A DNA stretch of 6,846 nt. Source: Ectothiorhodospiraceae bacterium. GTDB taxonomy: Bacteria > Pseudomonadota > Gammaproteobacteria > Thiohalomonadales > Thiohalomonadaceae. Within the stretch, counting starts at the first letter, position 1. Each line of letters opens with the position of its first letter. Both the position numbers and the translations under genes were made by a program. The notes under the pieces are model-generated. The model searched no databases. It had not been told where the DNA came from and was given only the letters and a program-made list of their open reading frames with translations. Positions 5,788-6,846 of this stretch are shown here, piece after piece. The stretch covers positions 1 through 6,846 of the forward strand of contig SLDE01000062.1 of the NCBI GenBank assembly GCA_007125455.1, in the 5' to 3' direction.

Positions 5788-6072
5788 TTAGCCTGCAACC
5801 CAGGCGCTGCACCAGCCCGGGCCAGCAACCTTCTTGCCGGGGAACAGGGTGCAATCGCCCTTGCTGTCGTCGCCGGTGTAGAGGGCGCAGTTGGTGCAGT
5901 ACTGACCATCGACAGTGGAGTTCTCGGTGTACTGCAGAGCGGCGGCCTGTGGGTCGTCGGTGCTGAGCATGTTGGCGAAGGCCTTGCTGCTTACGCCCAG
6001 AGCGGCGGCAGCGGGGATCATGGCGATACCCTTAATGAGTGTACGACGCTTTGCATCCATCTTGTCAGACAT
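5788..6072 (-). CDS. High-potential iron-sulfur protein (HiPIP), Tat-exported
   Basis: HiPIPs are small periplasmic [4Fe-4S] proteins that shuttle single electrons, for example to photosynthetic reaction centres or terminal oxidases. This precursor has 94 residues. The N-terminus carries a twin-arginine signal (KRRTLIKG, 8-15), a hydrophobic stretch and a likely cleavage after AFA (31-33), leaving about 61 residues. Tat export suits a cofactor loaded in the cytoplasm. Four cysteines (59, 62, 74, 88) have the spacing C-x2-C-x11-C-x13-C, with YCTNCALY, a LFPG segment and GWCSAW around them, all typical of the family. The mature part is at the short end, unlike the roughly 85-residue Chromatium type. 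The start at 6072 has a strong AAGGAG (6078-6083) five bases away. It appears to be a single-gene unit ended by the hairpin at 5731-5768. Confidence 0.96.
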   Translation of the reverse strand: MSDKMDAKRRTLIKGIAMIPAAAALGVSSKAFANMLSTDDPQAAALQYTENSTVDGQYCTNCALYTGDDSKGDCTLFPGKKVAGPGWCSAWVAG

Positions 6073-6116
6073 GGTAACTCCTTAGTTTTATTGAGTGAAA
6101 AACCTAGTGCTCATCA

Positions 6117-6134
6117 GCTGTCCGTCCGGACAGC
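6117..6134. promoter_or_regulatory. Palindrome in the HiPIP upstream region
   Basis: GCTGTCC (6117-6123) and GGACAGC (6128-6134) form a perfect 7-bp inverted repeat with a 4-base spacer, 45 bp upstream of the HiPIP ATG. It could be an operator or a 5' leader hairpin. No T-tract directly follows on either strand. I found no convincing -35/-10 pair for HiPIP nearby. Confidence 0.4.
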
Positions 6135-6183
6135 ATGACCTATCCTACTGGGTATTTCATTGGTTTTGTAGTGTGATTATGTG

Positions 6184-6220
6184 ATATCCCTATCAATATG
6201 ATGGATTAGGGATGTTTTTT
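6184..6220 (+). promoter_or_regulatory. Hairpin with T-tract ahead of the hydrolase gene
   Basis: ATCCCTA (6186-6192) pairs with TAGGGAT (6207-6213), extendable by a G-T and an A-T pair, and six T residues follow at 6215-6220. The arms are AT-rich and the loop is 14 bases, so termination would be weak. TATGAT (6197-6202) in the loop is a possible -10 box for the hydrolase gene. A second dyad, TGATA-TCCC-TATCA (6182-6195), overlaps. Promoter, operator and leader terminator cannot be told apart here. Confidence 0.3.
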
Positions 6221-6245
6221 ATACATATTTGAACGAGGGGTGTAC

Positions 6246-6846
6246 GTGGCTGAGGTTTGTGTGGTCCTGGTGCACGGGATTTGGATGAATGGCCTGGATA
6301 TGGGGGTGTTGCAGCGGCGGCTGGAGCGGGCGGGATACCGGGTGTATCGCTTTCGTTATCCCAGTGTGTTTGGCTCGTGGGGCGGGAATGTGGTGGCCTT
6401 GGCTGGCTTTGTGCGTTCCCGGCCGGAGCGCTGTGTGCATTTGGTGGGGCACAGTCTGGGCGGGTTGTTGCTGCGGGATTGTCTGGTGGGCAACGAGTAT
6501 CCCGCGGTGGGGCGGGTGGTGACCCTGGGTACCCCGCACCAGGGCAGTGGTCTGGCGCGGTGGTTGTCGCGCTGGGTAGTGGGGCGTTGGCTGTTGGGCG
6601 GTGCCAGAGAGGCACTATGCGAGCGGCGCGGACCGTGGCAAGAAAGGCCTGAGTTGGGGGTGGTGGGGGGGGATTTTTCCTTCGGGGTGGGTTTGCTGAT
6701 GCCGGGGTTGGCGCGGCCCAACGATGGTACCGTGGCGGTGGGGGAGACCCACCTGGCGGGAGCCGCCGATCACTGCACGGTACACACCAGCCACTTCGGG
6801 CTGCTGTTCTCGGCCCGCGTGGCGGCACAGACGGTGGCCTTTTTGC
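6246..6846 (+). CDS. Alpha/beta hydrolase, lipase/esterase-like (partial at 3' end)
   Basis: Two hundred codons are visible before the window ends. The protein opens with a beta strand and HG turn (VVLVHGIWMNG, 6-16), as in lipases and PGAP1-like esterases. The nucleophile elbow is GHSLGG (68-73), with Ser70 as catalytic serine, followed by VVTLGTPHQGSGLA (91-104). NDGTV (159-163) supplies a likely catalytic Asp160, and HTSHFGLLFS (180-189) a likely His183, so the triad seems complete. There is no signal peptide, suggesting a cytoplasmic enzyme; the substrate is unknown. The GTG start at 6246 is chosen because GAGGGG (6235-6240) lies five bases upstream; a GTG at 6240 would overlap that site. 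The coding strand is strikingly G-rich (many GTG, TTG, GGG and CGG codons) compared with its neighbours. It is divergent from HiPIP. Confidence 0.88.
   Translation, partial: MAEVCVVLVHGIWMNGLDMGVLQRRLERAGYRVYRFRYPSVFGSWGGNVVALAGFVRSRPERCVHLVGHSLGGLLLRDCLVGNEYPAVGRVVTLGTPHQGSGLARWLSRWVVGRWLLGGAREALCERRGPWQERPELGVVGGDFSFGVGLLMPGLARPNDGTVAVGETHLAGAADHCTVHTSHFGLLFSARVAAQTVAFL

Noticed and set aside
5776..6138. Plus-strand open frame of 120 codons over the HiPIP gene
   Set aside because: It is antisense to HiPIP, which has a Tat signal, four spaced cysteines and a strong ribosome-binding site.
6182..6196. Possible FNR site (TTGAT-N4-ATCAA)
   Set aside because: The half-sites are imperfect and the spacing between TGAT and ATCA is six bases, so it does not fit the FNR/CRP geometry.
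6193..6828. Minus-strand open frame of 211 codons, rich in proline
   Set aside because: It is the shadow of the G-rich hydrolase gene, whose own frame carries GHSLGG and the catalytic motifs.
1..6846. CRISPR array, insertion sequence or integrase gene
   Set aside because: No regularly spaced repeats, transposase-like frame or recombinase motif was found. The mobile-element idea rests only on the tRNA repeats and the toxin remnant.

Overview
The window reads as chromosomal DNA of a GC-rich gammaproteobacterium, most likely one with sulfur-oxidising or photosynthetic relatives. The pointers are a Tat-exported high-potential iron-sulfur protein (HiPIP), a bacterial-type ValRS, a PAS-PAS-GGDEF signalling protein, and intergenic palindromes of a kind common in such genomes. 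The lineage is an inference; no single gene in the window fixes it.

Left part (1-1681): the last 19 codons of an unidentified plus-strand gene converge on a minus-strand diguanylate cyclase with two PAS domains. The gap between them is filled with palindromic repeat elements. Middle (1809-4616): a complete valS on the minus strand, upstream of the cyclase gene and separated from it by 127 bp containing a strong hairpin. valS has a perfect TATAAT -10 box. It is divergent from a tRNA-Ser(GGA) gene (4828-4915) with an encoded CCA and its own terminator.

Right of the tRNA (4916-5770) the DNA looks accessory. A 19-bp copy of the tRNA 3' end lies 145 bp downstream, and a perfect 17-bp inverted copy of its T-arm region lies between. 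Next comes a probable minus-strand pair of very small genes (59 and 27 codons, joined by an ATGA overlap) that ends at a strong terminator. A broken RelE/HigB-type toxin gene runs divergently from the pair, with an in-frame TAG at codon 9 and its C-terminal end missing. The layout fits an old integration scar at a tRNA gene.

Far right (5731-6846): a perfect 17-bp terminator hairpin closes the minus-strand HiPIP gene. Divergent from HiPIP is a GTG-started alpha/beta hydrolase (lipase/esterase-like, complete Ser-Asp-His set visible) that runs off the window.

The genes do not form one pathway. valS and tRNA-Ser belong to translation, the cyclase makes c-di-GMP, HiPIP is a periplasmic electron carrier and the hydrolase is of unknown substrate. 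The two candidates for something undescribed are the tRNA-Ser tail repeats and the coupled small-gene pair beside the dead toxin.
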